From contig DAIRDH010000002.1 of the NCBI GenBank assembly GCA_036796255.1, positions 1 to 64,000 on the forward strand: DNA of 64,000 nucleotides, read 5' to 3'. The DNA comes from T3Sed10-241 sp036796255. Its GTDB lineage: Bacteria > Bacteroidota > Bacteroidia > Flavobacteriales_D > Cryomorphaceae. This document shows positions 44,594 to 52,816 of the stretch, in pieces; positions within the stretch are counted from its first letter, which is position 1; each line of letters begins with the position of its first letter. Below the pieces are notes generated by a model. The model made no database searches and had not been told where the DNA came from. It was given only the letters and a program-made list of their open reading frames with translations. The position numbers and the translations under genes are program-made.

Positions 44594-46975
44594 TTGCGCA
44601 TTTTATTCTCTGCTATTCTTTTGTTGTCCGAGCTAATCTTGATTGGGCAGGATGTCGTGATCAATGAATTCATGTCCTCCAATTTCAATTCCTATGCGGA
44701 CGAGGATGGCGATTACAGCGATTGGATAGAGCTGTATAACAAGGGCAGCGACACTGTTGACCTGGAAGGTTACCACATTTCTGACAATCCAGCGAACCTC
44801 TACCGTTGGGAGTTTCCAACTTACCAGCTTGAGCCAGGTGGTTTTCTGATTGTTTTCGCCTCTGGCAAAGACCGCTCTGAAGGGCCCCATTTTCACACGA
44901 ACTTTAGCATCAGCAAACCGGGTGAACCGCTCTTCCTGCTTAGGGCGGATAATGCCATTGTTGATTCCTGGCCGGCTACGGCCTTGGTTGGCAATCAGAG
45001 TTATGGTCGAGTGTCTGATGGTGCGTTCAGCCGCTGCCACTTCTCCTCGCCCAGCCCTGGCACCTCTAATGATACAGGCACCCCTTTTCACAATCACAGT
45101 AGTTCTTTGGTGTTCAGCCATGATCAAGGTTTTTATGCACTCAACTTCGATCTGTTCATTAGCTCACCGAGCAGCGAAGTAAGTATACATTACACCCGCG
45201 ATGGAAGTGATCCCACCCTGTCAGATTCCATCCTCAACGGCCCCCTTCACATCAGCAGTCTCAATAACGCGCCGAACTCTATATCCATGATTCCTACCAA
45301 TGTGGCTGAAACCTGGTACGACCGTGGCTGGAAAATTCCTGAGGGTCAAGTGCAGAAAGCAGTTGTAATCAAAGCGCAGGCATGGCAGAACGGCGCCCCT
45401 ACATCACCGGTTTACACCAAAACGTATTTCGTAGGTCCCGCTATTCAAGAGAGATATCGAGGTGTTCCGGTAATTTCGATCGTCACAGATTCCTTGAATC
45501 TTTTTGACTACGAGCGGGGCATTTATGTTCCGGGCTTACAACATGACGCTCGACCCGACATAGCACCCGAGTATGGTCATGGCAACTATAATGAACGCGG
45601 ATCGACCTGGGAAAGGCCAGCTCATATGAGCCTTTTCGAAAATGATGGCAGCGTCGGTCTGAGCCAAAATGTAGGCGTCAGAATTCACGGGGGTATGTCG
45701 CGCATCTGGCCGATAAAATCTCTACGGCTTTACGCCCGTGATGTATATGGGTCTGAAACGATGGATTACCAATTCTTTCCTGACAAAGACACTGGCAATT
45801 TCCGAAGCTTGCTCTCGCGAAACAGCGGAAACGACTTTTTGACAACCTACTTTACCGATGCATTATCTAGTGTATTGCTCGGTGATATGGAGGTAGAAAG
45901 GCAAAGTTATCGCCCGGCTGTAGTATTCATCAACGGAGAATACTGGGGCATCCATAATTTGCGGCAGCACATGGACATACACTACCTGTATGAGGAAAAA
46001 GGTGCCAGCCCCGAACTGATCGACATGGTGGAAAACTGGGGGTATACCACGGCAGGAAGCGGAGATGATTTCTATGATTTGATGGAATATGTGGCCGAAA
46101 ATGACCTGAGCGTTGCCGCGCATTACCACCATGTGACAGATCAAATCGACATCCGGAATTTCATTGATTACTATACGGCCAAGCAGTATATCGCTGTAAA
46201 GGATTGGCCTGGCAACAACATTGTAGCATGGCGCAGCATAGACACCGGCAACAAATGGCGCTGGCTTTATTATGACAACGATGAGGCTTTTGTAGACGCA
46301 TCATTTAATTCTGTCGATCATGCAATGTACTCAAGCGATTTGCATGTACACCATACAGAGGCCTCTGTTTTGCTGTTTAACAAACTATTCGGAAACAGCA
46401 CTTTCAGGAAGTTGTATTTACGCAATTTCGCTATTCATCTCGGGCGTACTTTTAAGCACAATAGGGTACTAAGGCATATCGACAGCCTGGCCAGCAACAT
46501 TGCACCCCTTATGGATGAGCATATCGCCCGTTGGGGATTTCCTTCGAGCAGGCCGGTGTGGGAAGAACATGTAAATGGAATGCGGGCATTTGCCAAAGAG
46601 CGTCCATGCCAAATGCTTTCGTTTTTACAGGATCATTTTCCGGAGTACAATCCCTCCTTTACGAGAGAACTTTGCCCTGAACTATACAAAGGTCCTGCCG
46701 ATAGTCCAACAGAGCTGGTCAGCGAAGTTACATTATGGCCTATTCCGGCAAATGATGTGCTCAATGTATCAGTTCAACAGTCAGATAGGGGTGTCTCAGT
46801 CATTTCCATTTTTGATATCACCGGGCGTCGAATTAAAGAAAAAACTTATTTAAGTGATTTCAGCTCACCACATTCCATCTATACCTCTGACTTAGTGGAA
46901 GGGACCTACATCCTTGAAGTCAAAAGCGGCGACCAAAGCACGCAGCACAAATTTATCGTAGCCCGTCGTCCCTAA
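44594..46975 (+). CDS. CotH-kinase family protein with lamin-tail domain and T9SS type A sorting domain
   Basis: 793 residues from a TTG. A signal peptide (about 1-18) is followed by a lamin-tail-like domain (about 22-140, WIELYNKGSDTVDLEGYHISD), a chitobiase/FN3-like stretch with HYTRDGSDPTLSDS, then a CotH kinase-like domain: GVRIHGGMSRIWPIKSLRLY, FINGEYWGIHNLRQHMD and the YYDNDEAF motif (the DxD metal-binding site expected in CotH). It ends with a type A sorting domain (TLWPIPANDVLNV to FIVARRP). CotH proteins in spore formers phosphorylate coat proteins; here it should be exported by T9SS to the surface, and its substrate is unknown. Confidence 0.85.
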   Translation: MRILFSAILLLSELILIGQDVVINEFMSSNFNSYADEDGDYSDWIELYNKGSDTVDLEGYHISDNPANLYRWEFPTYQLEPGGFLIVFASGKDRSEGPHFHTNFSISKPGEPLFLLRADNAIVDSWPATALVGNQSYGRVSDGAFSRCHFSSPSPGTSNDTGTPFHNHSSSLVFSHDQGFYALNFDLFISSPSSEVSIHYTRDGSDPTLSDSILNGPLHISSLNNAPNSISMIPTNVAETWYDRGWKIPEGQVQKAVVIKAQAWQNGAPTSPVYTKTYFVGPAIQERYRGVPVISIVTDSLNLFDYERGIYVPGLQHDARPDIAPEYGHGNYNERGSTWERPAHMSLFENDGSVGLSQNVGVRIHGGMSRIWPIKSLRLYARDVYGSETMDYQFFPDKDTGNFRSLLSRNSGNDFLTTYFTDALSSVLLGDMEVERQSYRPAVVFINGEYWGIHNLRQHMDIHYLYEEKGASPELIDMVENWGYTTAGSGDDFYDLMEYVAENDLSVAAHYHHVTDQIDIRNFIDYYTAKQYIAVKDWPGNNIVAWRSIDTGNKWRWLYYDNDEAFVDASFNSVDHAMYSSDLHVHHTEASVLLFNKLFGNSTFRKLYLRNFAIHLGRTFKHNRVLRHIDSLASNIAPLMDEHIARWGFPSSRPVWEEHVNGMRAFAKERPCQMLSFLQDHFPEYNPSFTRELCPELYKGPADSPTELVSEVTLWPIPANDVLNVSVQQSDRGVSVISIFDITGRRIKEKTYLSDFSSPHSIYTSDLVEGTYILEVKSGDQSTQHKFIVARRP

Positions 46976-46992
46976 ACGAGCCTATCCACACC

Positions 46993-47025
46993 AAAAAAGG
47001 GATATGGACTATCAATCCACATCCC
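46993..47025 (-). terminator. Terminator for the minus-strand lipoprotein gene
   Basis: On the minus strand GGGATGTGGA, loop TTGATAG, TCCATATCCC, then TTTTTT: a 10-bp stem with one G-U pair and a U tract. It lies 23 nt after the stop at 47048. Confidence 0.85.
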
Positions 47026-47047
47026 TCATCTGAACAAGCAAGTTTGG

Positions 47048-47469
47048 TTAGCACTTTGGTTGCAGTTGGTAGTACTGCTCGCCTGTGGCATAGCGGTTAG
47101 GATAAGAATAAGCGTCGTGAGTTGCGATGAACGCGCCGCTGCCATTGCTCCACTGATGGTTGTATTGATTGTCGAGCAAGTACTCCTGCCCGGTATTAGG
47201 GTCATTGTAGCGCTGGTATCCATTTATATTGTCGTTCACATTTTGATTGCTGCAGTATAGTGCATCCTGGTTTTGGCTCCATGAAGCATTTTGCTGATCA
47301 TAAGCAGCTTGTGCAGAACCATAAGCCTCCTGACAAGCCTCAAAACTTGCCCTGTTCGCAACTATACGTTGCCGGTGGCTGTGGTTGCTTATGATCATTT
47401 GCTGGCTGAGGTACAAGAGATACATGCTGCGGCAAAAACGACGGGGAGTAAGGTTTTGATGTGGTTCAT
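47048..47469 (-). pseudogene. Lipoprotein gene broken by a 1-nt frameshift
   Basis: On the minus strand an ATG at 47469 begins a 24-residue leader, MNHIKTLLPVVFAAACISC followed by TSASK, with a textbook lipobox. It hits TGA at 47397-47395. An overlapping frame shifted by -1 is open from 47425 to 47048 and gives the body (residues such as YQRYNDPNTGQEYLLDNQYNHQW). Adding one A to the AAA at 47398-47400 would fuse the two into an intact lipoprotein (SASK then MIISNHS). The ATGA at 47398-47395 could instead couple translation. The body resembles C-termini of other Bacteroidota proteins. I call it a probable frameshift or sequencing error. Confidence 0.65.
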
Positions 47470-47573
47470 GATTTCATCGTTTTGCCTTTTTATTGAAGCC
47501 CAAGCGAAATATGAACAGCAAAGGCGAAAAAACATAGAATTAATTTATCAATCCCTGAATGACAATACTATTA

Positions 47574-50500
47574 CTACGCAGTCAATCTCTTCTTGGAAAT
47601 CCAAAACAGGACAATAGCGAGTATTGCAATCAACGAGATATACAGCCACCATGGCTGGCCTTTGGAAGCACTTACAGGGTTCACATCTCCAATAAGCACC
47701 AGCCCTGACCAATAGTAAGGCGCAGAGAGGTCGTCGCCGTGCGACTCGAGGTACTGCAATTTGGCATTGCGCAGTGCCACGTTCTTGGGAAGGCCCTCAG
47801 CGAGCTCAGCGTAAAAGTTTTCAATGATTTCGGCAGATGTCTTCTCATCAATTTGCCAAAGCGACATCACAATGCTGGGTACACCGGCATAGGCAAAACT
47901 GTGTGCCAGCGACATCACGCCTTCGCTCCCTACCCTTTTGCCAATTCCTGTTTCGCAAGCGGTGAGCACTGCGAGCTCAGCCCTGAGCGGCAAGTTGTAA
48001 ATTTCAAAGGCGTGCAAGTAGCCATCTTCCTGCCCTTCGGCACTTTTGCTCAGCACCAATCTGGATAAGAGTGGCGAGAGGTTGTTGATTTCGGTATGGG
48101 TACCGAGGTGAATGATGCCGAAATCACCTGCTTTCTCTTTGAATCGCTCCTCTGTGGCGCCCACTCCCGTAAAAGCCTGGCCGGCAAACATGCCCGACAC
48201 CCGCTCGGCGGTACCCACTGCGAAGGGCTGCTGGATGCGGTATTGGTATCCAGGGTCGTAAAGCGCTGAGTCACTTACCGCATTTGCATATATGGCTTTC
48301 ACCTGATCGGAAAATCCAGGTGCAAAAGCAAGGGCGCCTTTGTTCCTTTTTGCGGAAAGCGCATCAAACTGCAAGGCACTTGTGGCCGAATGGAAGTATG
48401 AAATCACGTGCGACTTGAGCAGATAATCCTGTGATTCCGGATCGATCAGCGTTTCGAAATTGAGGCTAAACAAACTTTTGTCGGGAATGATGTAAATCAC
48501 CTCTCCCTCTATTTGCGAAAGCAGTGGAGCAATGAGCTCATTGTAAAAGGCTTTAGCCAATGGTTTGAAAACAACCATGTCGTTCTGGACAATGCTTTGA
48601 TTTAATCTAAGCACACGCGCATCCAGATCAGGCACATTTAAGGCATGCACGGATGCTGATTGGGAATTGATGCACAAGGCGTAGACCATGGCTTCAGTCA
48701 CCATATACCGGATGAGGGTCTCCCCCTGATTGAGCAGGCTGCTGCGCACCTCATCAATAGATGCAACCTTCTCATCATATCGCAAGCGAAAGTAGGCAGG
48801 AAATTTTTCTTGTATATAAGCCTGCAAAGCTGCATACTCCTCCTCTATTTGGAAATAATCAACCTTTTCACCGGTGCTGTTTGACCTGCCTGTGAGCTTG
48901 GCTATCAGGTTGCGCTCCTGCAGCAAAATACTGTCGGGCACTTCAGCCAGCTTTAGTGAAGAGAATCCGGCGAGCTGCCTCCGCAACAAAATTGCCCTAC
49001 CCTCTTCGGCCATGGTAAACATGTTGTTGACTTTGGCCTCATCCGGCTGGGCTTTCCAGGAAGCGTATTGCAGGTTGATCGCCAGATTAAATATTTTCGC
49101 GTGGTCCTCATAAAGGTATAGCTGCGCTTCATCTGCATCGAAGGCGCGCTTGTTGTCGCGAAGCATGGCAATGGCAAGGGACAATTCGTTAAGGGCTGGT
49201 TCAGCGCCCGTATCATGGTCGCTCATTTGGTGCAGTAAGGAGGCTTTTACAAAGTGTGCATCAGGGAGGTTGGGAGATAGTGATGCAACCCTTTCAGACG
49301 ACTGATTTTGAAGAAATTCACGTCGGCCTTGTAATTGTACGAGTGCTGAATCAACCGCCATGAGCGCTGCTTCCCATTCTCCAAACTGCATATGTAATTT
49401 GGCCTTTACCAACCAGGCTTCGCCCTTGCCCATATCAGCGCCAGTGCGTGAGGCAGCATAAATACTGGCGGCTTTGTCAGCATCGGCAAGGGCAAGGGAT
49501 TGCGCGTTGAGCTGAGCATATACCCTTGCACGCATCATGTAGCATTCTGCGAGGTCTTGACCTTTGTTGGGGTCGGAGACGCTTGCAAAGATGGAAATCG
49601 CCTTGTCGTAAGCATCTAATGCTTCGGCATATTGATTTTGTGACAGGTACAGCTTTGCCAAACGTTGCAAGGCGGTGCCGGTGAAATAACTTTCAAGGCC
49701 ATAATCTTCCAGGCAGGCTTTGTAATATTGATGCAGGCTTACCAGGGCACTGTCGTACTCTTGAAGGGCCACTTGTATGCTGCCCAAGGTCTCAAGTGTT
49801 CGATTGATTTCGGGATGTCCCGGTTCGAAAACACGCGCTTTATACGTTTTTTCATAAGCCAGGATTTGTTTGGCCCTGCCAAAGTCTCCCAGCCTGAAGT
49901 AGAGGGCTCCCAGGTTGTGGTAATTGGATGCAAGAAGTTTACGCTGCTGGTCCTTGCGCCATGGCTCATGCTCCAGCTCGAGCCATGCCCTTCGCGCAGT
50001 CATTGCTTCGTAGAGGTATGATTTGGCTGTCACGATATCACCTTCGTACTCGTAAATGAGCGACAGATTTCCCTTAAAGTTGGAACGGTGGATAAGCTTT
50101 TCCTCTTGATTCTCCAATTTTTCAAGGGCTTCGAGGCCACTTGCAAATGCCTTTCGCGCTTCCGCAAAATTACCTACACGCATGTGGGCAGCTCCAAGTG
50201 AATTAAAAGTGTTTACCAACATCCCTGGCTCCTGAACATCAGGAGCAAGCAAAGGCTTAGTTGCTTGTGAAAAGTATTCAACGGCTTTACTCCACTGTCC
50301 GAGTTGCATGTAGTCAAATCCCACACTATAATAAGCAATGGAACGAACTCTTGGTGAAGCATGGGGCATATCACGCGCAATAGCGAGATAGCGCAAATCG
50401 GTCTTTAAGCAATCATCATTGCGGCCTATTTCGTAATAAACCCATGACATGTCTTCCACAGCCTGCAATTGGTGCATGCGGTTTGTATCGAGCTCAAGCA

Positions 50501-50795
50501 CTCTTGCCAGCAGCGATTCAGAAGCACTTATGCCAGCATCAGCACCATGAAGTTTCCATTTGCTTCGGCCCAGGCGGTATACGTACCTGAAGAGTGAGTC
50601 AGGAGTCTGGGAGGCATTGAGGTATTCAATTTGGGCTTCAATGATGGGCAGTGCCTTTGCGTAATTCTCACGCGCCATGTATCGGGCCACCGAAGTATCA
50701 TTGTTGAGGTATATACCGGGATCAAACACCTGACCATATAGGGACAAAGCACACAAGCACATGGCCCACAAATAGATATGACGGGCCTTCCGCAT
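47574..50795 (-). CDS. TPR-CHAT protease, exported and membrane-anchored
   Basis: 1073 residues. A signal peptide (MRKARHIYLWAMCLCALSLYG) puts it outside the cytoplasm. Residues about 35-480 are TPR-like helix pairs (for example YYSVGFDYMQLGQWSKAVEYF, YHNLGALYFRLGDFGRAKQI). A CHAT caspase-like domain (about 700-1040) has the catalytic dyad His900 in HLGTHTE and Cys947 in LTACETG, plus the GVPSIVMSLWQID element. A single C-terminal helix (WWLYISLIAILAIVLFWISK) with a basic tail anchors it. It is the last gene of the sigma / anti-sigma-like / CHAT operon, 2 nt after the middle gene. Cysteine peptidase activity is inferred; the substrate is unknown. Confidence 0.88.
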   Translation of the reverse strand: MRKARHIYLWAMCLCALSLYGQVFDPGIYLNNDTSVARYMARENYAKALPIIEAQIEYLNASQTPDSLFRYVYRLGRSKWKLHGADAGISASESLLARVLELDTNRMHQLQAVEDMSWVYYEIGRNDDCLKTDLRYLAIARDMPHASPRVRSIAYYSVGFDYMQLGQWSKAVEYFSQATKPLLAPDVQEPGMLVNTFNSLGAAHMRVGNFAEARKAFASGLEALEKLENQEEKLIHRSNFKGNLSLIYEYEGDIVTAKSYLYEAMTARRAWLELEHEPWRKDQQRKLLASNYHNLGALYFRLGDFGRAKQILAYEKTYKARVFEPGHPEINRTLETLGSIQVALQEYDSALVSLHQYYKACLEDYGLESYFTGTALQRLAKLYLSQNQYAEALDAYDKAISIFASVSDPNKGQDLAECYMMRARVYAQLNAQSLALADADKAASIYAASRTGADMGKGEAWLVKAKLHMQFGEWEAALMAVDSALVQLQGRREFLQNQSSERVASLSPNLPDAHFVKASLLHQMSDHDTGAEPALNELSLAIAMLRDNKRAFDADEAQLYLYEDHAKIFNLAINLQYASWKAQPDEAKVNNMFTMAEEGRAILLRRQLAGFSSLKLAEVPDSILLQERNLIAKLTGRSNSTGEKVDYFQIEEEYAALQAYIQEKFPAYFRLRYDEKVASIDEVRSSLLNQGETLIRYMVTEAMVYALCINSQSASVHALNVPDLDARVLRLNQSIVQNDMVVFKPLAKAFYNELIAPLLSQIEGEVIYIIPDKSLFSLNFETLIDPESQDYLLKSHVISYFHSATSALQFDALSAKRNKGALAFAPGFSDQVKAIYANAVSDSALYDPGYQYRIQQPFAVGTAERVSGMFAGQAFTGVGATEERFKEKAGDFGIIHLGTHTEINNLSPLLSRLVLSKSAEGQEDGYLHAFEIYNLPLRAELAVLTACETGIGKRVGSEGVMSLAHSFAYAGVPSIVMSLWQIDEKTSAEIIENFYAELAEGLPKNVALRNAKLQYLESHGDDLSAPYYWSGLVLIGDVNPVSASKGQPWWLYISLIAILAIVLFWISKKRLTA

Positions 50796-50797
50796 CG

Positions 50798-51538
50798 TCA
50801 GTGCGCTGTTTGGTCTACAATATTCTTCAAGGTGTCGGCATAAGCGGCCTCAGCGGGTATCTCGAGATTCTGAATTTGGTCAAATTCTTCCATTTGCAGC
50901 CAGCACAGCACAAGGTATAGTCTTGCCTTATCGGCAAAATGGGTGGAAGCCTGCACAATCACTGCGCTGTAAAATTCAACTGCTTCGCTATAGTTGCCCC
51001 TGTTGAAGTGGGCACTACCCAGATAGTATAGGAGCGTATCATTGTCAGGACGATCCATGAGCTGCTCGTTCCATTTGGCGATGGCGAGGTCATATTTTTC
51101 AGCCTTGTAGTCGACCATGGCATCGAAAAAATTGTAGCTGCGCTTTGCCGATGCACTCATGGGCACGGGCAGGCCGGGGTCGGTTTGACTGTACTGCGCG
51201 AAGAGCATCTTCCCCGGCGATACGGGCTGGTCAGCGGGGAGCAGAAACCAAACGGCCACAGCAGCCAGCAGCGCAAAGCCCGCGGCAATGGCCATCCAGG
51301 GCAGGCCCGACTTCTGCACCTGCGACATTTCTGCGTGCCACTGGTTCATTTGGGCTTTCTTGCCTTCCGCATCTACGGCTTGCATGGATGCCTGAATCAG
51401 CTTCACTTCCTTCATCAATAAAGGCTCGCTTTCAAGCCTTTCGGCAAAGGCCTTCCTTTCCAAAGCAGACAAGTTTCCCGTAAGGTAGGCCTCTATCTGC
51501 TCGAAAAGTTCTTGTGGTATATCGTTGTACTGCGTCAT
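50798..51538 (-). CDS. Single-pass anti-sigma-like protein with periplasmic TPR
   Basis: 246 residues. The N-terminal 79 residues are soluble, helical and acidic (FEQIEAYLTGNLSALERKA), as in Bacteroidota anti-sigma domains; they lack the zinc-binding HxxxCxxC. One helix lies at 80-100 (WMAIAAGFALLAAVAVWFLLP). The C-terminus (about 115-246) has TPR-type helices (YNFFDAMVDYKAEKYDLAI, YYLGSAHFNRGNYSEAVEFY). The topology is N-in, C-out. It is encoded between the ECF sigma (29 nt upstream) and the TPR-CHAT gene (2 nt downstream). Anti-sigma activity is inferred from position, topology and domain type. Confidence 0.75.
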   Translation of the reverse strand: MTQYNDIPQELFEQIEAYLTGNLSALERKAFAERLESEPLLMKEVKLIQASMQAVDAEGKKAQMNQWHAEMSQVQKSGLPWMAIAAGFALLAAVAVWFLLPADQPVSPGKMLFAQYSQTDPGLPVPMSASAKRSYNFFDAMVDYKAEKYDLAIAKWNEQLMDRPDNDTLLYYLGSAHFNRGNYSEAVEFYSAVIVQASTHFADKARLYLVLCWLQMEEFDQIQNLEIPAEAAYADTLKNIVDQTAH

Positions 51539-51567
51539 ACTATTGCAGTGAGTTTATTAAGGGTTTC

Positions 51568-52140
51568 TTAGCTTTCATTGGTCATCTTGCGCAGCTGCAT
51601 CATGCAGCGGTACTTTTTGGTACGCAAGGTTGCCGCGTCATAGTTGAGGTCGTCACCAATTTCCTCAAGGCTTTTCTTTTCATAGTAAAACTTGTTGAGT
51701 ATTGCTTTGCACGTGTCGCCGAGACGGGCGAAGAGCACCCGCAATTGTTGCAGCTTTTCTTCTTGTTCTTCATACGCTGCCTCACCGGTATCGGCTGTCT
51801 CGATAGACTCTTCCCGCACGATTCTAAGCGTGGATCGGTGTTGTTTCGATTTGAGTTTATCAAGCCACTTGTGTTTGGCAACCTGAAAGAGGTAGCCGCC
51901 AATATTGGTATTGGCATCAACGGTGATTTTTTCTGATTGAATATTTTGCCAGAGCACCAGTACAGCCTCCTGGTAGATGTCTTTGGCATCCTGCTCTTCT
52001 CCACTGTTCTGGAGTATATAGTGCGATACCGCAGGAAAGTTGAGCTTGTAAACAGCTGAGAGCACCGTGTGATCATTGCATTTGAAGGCCTCCACAACTG
52101 CTGCAGCACTGTATTCTTTTCTGGATGAAAATGTGGCCAA
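51568..52140 (-). CDS. ECF-type sigma factor of the CHAT operon
   Basis: 190 residues from a TTG; no better in-frame ATG exists near the N-terminus. Region 2 is recognisable in VYKLNFPAVSHYILQNSGEEQDAKDIYQEAVLVLW, with the KDIYQEAVLVLW helix. Region 4 is in KKSLEEIGDDLNYDAATLRTKKYRCM. Between them the linker is acidic (EESIETADTGEAAYEEQEEK), unusual in length. It is the first gene of the operon. The regulon is unknown, but autoregulation would be expected for this kind of cassette. Confidence 0.85.
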   Translation of the reverse strand: MATFSSRKEYSAAAVVEAFKCNDHTVLSAVYKLNFPAVSHYILQNSGEEQDAKDIYQEAVLVLWQNIQSEKITVDANTNIGGYLFQVAKHKWLDKLKSKQHRSTLRIVREESIETADTGEAAYEEQEEKLQQLRVLFARLGDTCKAILNKFYYEKKSLEEIGDDLNYDAATLRTKKYRCMMQLRKMTNES

Positions 52141-52421
52141 AGCAAAGGGTTAGATGCATCAATGTTAGTGAATTCTAATGAGGAATGCAATGGATGCAAG
52201 GGCTCTGAACTATGTATGAATTGAAAGGGGAAGTCGAATGTTGACATTTTCAGTCCTTTTGTGCTGTATACCTTGTATAGAGCCAGGGAGTGAAATGTGA
52301 ACAGTTGTGGTCAATTTTTTTCGAATCAAAAAAAGGAGGTGAAGTTGCGGTCAGCCCCTGTGTCAGGATGACGCCTGAAATGGACAATCAGTCTTATCAG
52401 CACTTACGAAATGTCATAAAC

Positions 52422-52453
52422 CTAAAAACCCTGCTCGTTTGCAGGGTTTTTAG
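52422..52453. terminator. Orphan hairpin terminator
   Basis: CTAAAAACCCTGC, loop TCGTTT, GCAGGGTTTTTAG: perfect 13-bp stem, symmetric in A and T runs and therefore usable in both directions. It has no upstream gene within about 280 nt on either strand. It shares the AAACCCTGC/GCAGGGTTT core with the GAPDH terminator. Confidence 0.6.
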
Positions 52454-52617
52454 GGCTATGAAACAGAAAAACTATCCTGGGGACATCCGACAACTGGGAT
52501 AGAGTGAGACGATGAAAGAAAGAGTTGTCGTTAACAATATCCCCCAGTGGTTCAAAGATAAGAGAAGTAGATTTGATTATCCTAATTTTTTTTGAATTTT
52601 TTTTTCTCTTTGACCAC

Positions 52618-52625
52618 TATTTTTG
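52618..52625 (+). promoter_or_regulatory. -7 box TATTTTTG upstream of DPP IV
   Basis: TATTTTTG fits TAnnTTTG but lies 191 nt before the ATG at 52817, so a long leader would be needed. Its -33 partner is unclear. Confidence 0.35.
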
Positions 52626-52816
52626 CATCATCAAATTTAAATCCTTAGTTTTTAATTCATTAAACCTTAATCTTAAGATAATGTAGATATCGTCGGATGC
52701 TGAACTCTTCTCACGAGAAAAAATGCGCCAAATCAACCATTTCATTGCAAGAAGGCAATTGGCGTGCTGCACTGTTGAAATTTATATCTTCACGGCCGCA
52801 CAAAATCAAATTCGAT

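Larger units (their letters stand above)
52141..52816. other. 676-nt intergenic region with AT-rich tract and orphan hairpin
   Basis: Between divergent genes (sigma at 52140, minus; DPP IV at 52817, plus) there is no convincing ORF or tRNA. It contains a perfect 13-bp hairpin (52422-52453), a T-rich tract (52585-52610) and a -7 box TATTTTTG (52618-52625). The hairpin does not follow any annotated gene on either strand, so an unannotated transcript may end here. Confidence 0.6.

Noticed and set aside
47574..52140. Reading the TPR-CHAT operon as a Craspase (type III-E CRISPR) locus
   Set aside because: No gRAMP/Cas7-11, Cas1/Cas2 or repeat-spacer array is present, and the CHAT protein is exported. 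Only the sigma-control logic is comparable.
51600..52247. 215-residue minus-strand ORF overlapping the ECF sigma gene
   Set aside because: It is another frame of the sigma gene; its translation lacks any domain while the sigma frame has regions 2 and 4.
52290..52502. 70-residue ORF in the divergent intergenic region
   Set aside because: It runs straight through the perfect hairpin and has no signal, domain or plausible start context.
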